From assembly GCF_023343835.1 (NCBI RefSeq), contig NC_064443.1, forward strand, positions 13,516,001 to 13,580,000: a stretch of 64,000 bases of DNA. The letters are read 5' to 3'. Position numbers and translations under genes: made by a program. Position 1 is the stretch's first letter, and each line of letters opens with the position of its first letter. This DNA comes from Lagopus muta. Taxonomy: Eukaryota > Chordata > Aves > Galliformes > Phasianidae. Below the pieces are notes generated by a model. It saw only the letters and a list, made by a program, of their open reading frames with translations, ran no database searches and was not told the DNA's origin. Below, in pieces: positions 62,737-64,000 of the stretch.

Positions 62737-64000
62737 CTGCAGAGAGGCCTTTATAGGGAAGGGGAAAAGGAGGGAAAAAAGAGAATTCAGGAGAATTTCT
62801 TATTGCTGGGGGTGCAGGGAAAAGGCTGTCTTTGGTCTGTACCTGCAGCCTTCTATTTTAAAAGAAGCTCAGTTCTTGAGATGCTGTCCTGAAGAGCCCT
62901 TCAAGACTATTTTTTAAGAGGAGACAGATCCTCCTCTGGGGAAATCACACCAACTTAAGGTGTTTTGAGTTGGACTCCAAGGACTGTGAGTTGTTTTTCA
63001 CGACTTCCTTCTCCATATGTCTATGCTGTCTGTGGCTTGATAGGAATAACTACTGATGCCAGCAACAAACCCATGCGTCAGAGGTAACCCGAGGCCTCCT
63101 GCACGCTGAGGTAAGTAGGGTGCCATGATCCAGCACCCACTTCTTGCTCAACAAAGACATGTTTTGAAGGACTGAGCAGTGTCAGGAGCAGCCAAAAACA
63201 GGACCATCAACCAATTCAGGCATGTCACTGAGCTGCACTGTCTGGTTCCCAGGTGACACTCATGGTAGGATGGCAAGTGCAGCCTGGCCATGTACAAGGG
63301 GCTTCCCGCAGCCCAAGAAGCCTTAATCCCACTACAGAGAAGTGGGGCTTCTGCCTGGCAGTATCATATGGTCAAGAAATTCAGCACGCCCCATGGTTCC
63401 ATAGCCCTGGCCTTTCTTCTGGGAGTTTTATATCCCACACTTGGAAGGGTGCAAGGCCAGGCTGCATGGGGCTCTGAGCAGCCTGATCCGGCAGGAGGCG
63501 AACAGCCCACAGCAGGGGGTTGGAACTGGATGACCTTTAAGGTCCCTTCCAACCTAAGCCACTCTATGATTCTGTATTTTCTGACCATTTTCTGACTATC
63601 TCCATGTTGGCTTGACAACTGACTGCTTACATTTACAAGCTCAGGACAACATATTTTGCAAGCTGTTTCAAAGGAAATTCAATTCATCCCAAATCAAATG
63701 CAGAGTGTTTGCTTTGGCACTTTGCTCCCCGTCACAATCTCCCCGTGCAGACTGAACTGGGAGTGCTGTGCACCATCAGCAGGATTTTCAGCATGACGCA
63801 CACCCCTTATGCAATCACCAAGAATTTATGACTTTGTAAATTAATTAGAAAACCCAACAACCCAACCCTCAATTCAAGAATAAACTTTCTTTTTTTTTTT
63901 CCTTAACAAAAGCTGCTTGCATTTCATCAAGAGCTCAGCTCCTTCGGCATTAGCCATTGCAAGCCAAAAATGAGTGAGAACAACGGCTGCTGTCACTAAC
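62737..64000 (-). other. PRICKLE2: PRICKLE2 intron (partial)
   Basis: Intron upstream of the last exon, ending in CCTCTCTGCAG on the minus strand and running off the window. It contains a CR1 3' end at about 63450-63576. No other exon found. Confidence 0.8.
63450..63576 (+). mobile_element. CR1 LINE 3' end, sense
   Basis: GCAAGGCCAGGCTGCATGGG, then GGTTGGAACTGGATGACCTT and CACTCTATGATTCTGT mark a CR1 3' end on the plus strand. It lies antisense inside the PRICKLE2 intron. Short, about 127 bp. Confidence 0.92.

Overview
The window is vertebrate nuclear DNA, almost certainly from a bird and most likely a galliform such as chicken or turkey. The evidence is the three genes, which have typical vertebrate intron-exon structure with GT-AG junctions, and several CR1 LINE 3' ends of the avian type. 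The gene order ATXN7 (+), PSMD6 (-), PRICKLE2 (-) matches human 3p14 as I know it. No bacterial, plasmid or viral system is present. Most long open frames are chance frames in introns, CpG islands or simple repeats.

Layout. (1) Positions 1-36110 hold the 3' part of ATXN7 (ataxin-7, SAGA deubiquitinase-module subunit). Eight internal coding exons and a six-codon terminal exon can be joined with unbroken reading phase. The upstream coding exons, including the polyglutamine region, lie left of the window. The 24-kb intron 547-24800 contains a CpG island near 14.3-14.8 kb. A candidate first exon there joins the next exon in exactly the right phase. The 3' UTR is about 4 kb and ends in clustered poly(A) signals near 36.1 kb. 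(2) Positions 36.1-38.8 kb are a short convergent gap without recognisable genes. (3) Positions 38.8-44.65 kb hold the complete PSMD6 gene (proteasome lid subunit Rpn7) on the minus strand: eight coding exons, 389 codons plus stop, with a CpG-island promoter carrying CNC-MAF, ETS and NRF-1 motifs. (4) Positions 45-60.3 kb are intergenic, with CR1 fragments, a purine tract, a 50-copy CCTTC array and AT-rich unique DNA. (5) Positions 60.3-64 kb hold the last coding exon of PRICKLE2 (minus), ending in a CaaX box, plus its probable 3' UTR and part of the preceding intron.

The three genes are not a functional operon. ATXN7 and PSMD6 both act in ubiquitin biology (histone H2B deubiquitination and proteasomal degradation), while PRICKLE2 is a planar cell polarity protein. 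The most interesting observation is the internal ATXN7 promoter and first exon, predicted to give a 750-residue protein without the polyglutamine region and without the N-terminal zinc finger. Human homologues were compared from memory; no alignment was run.
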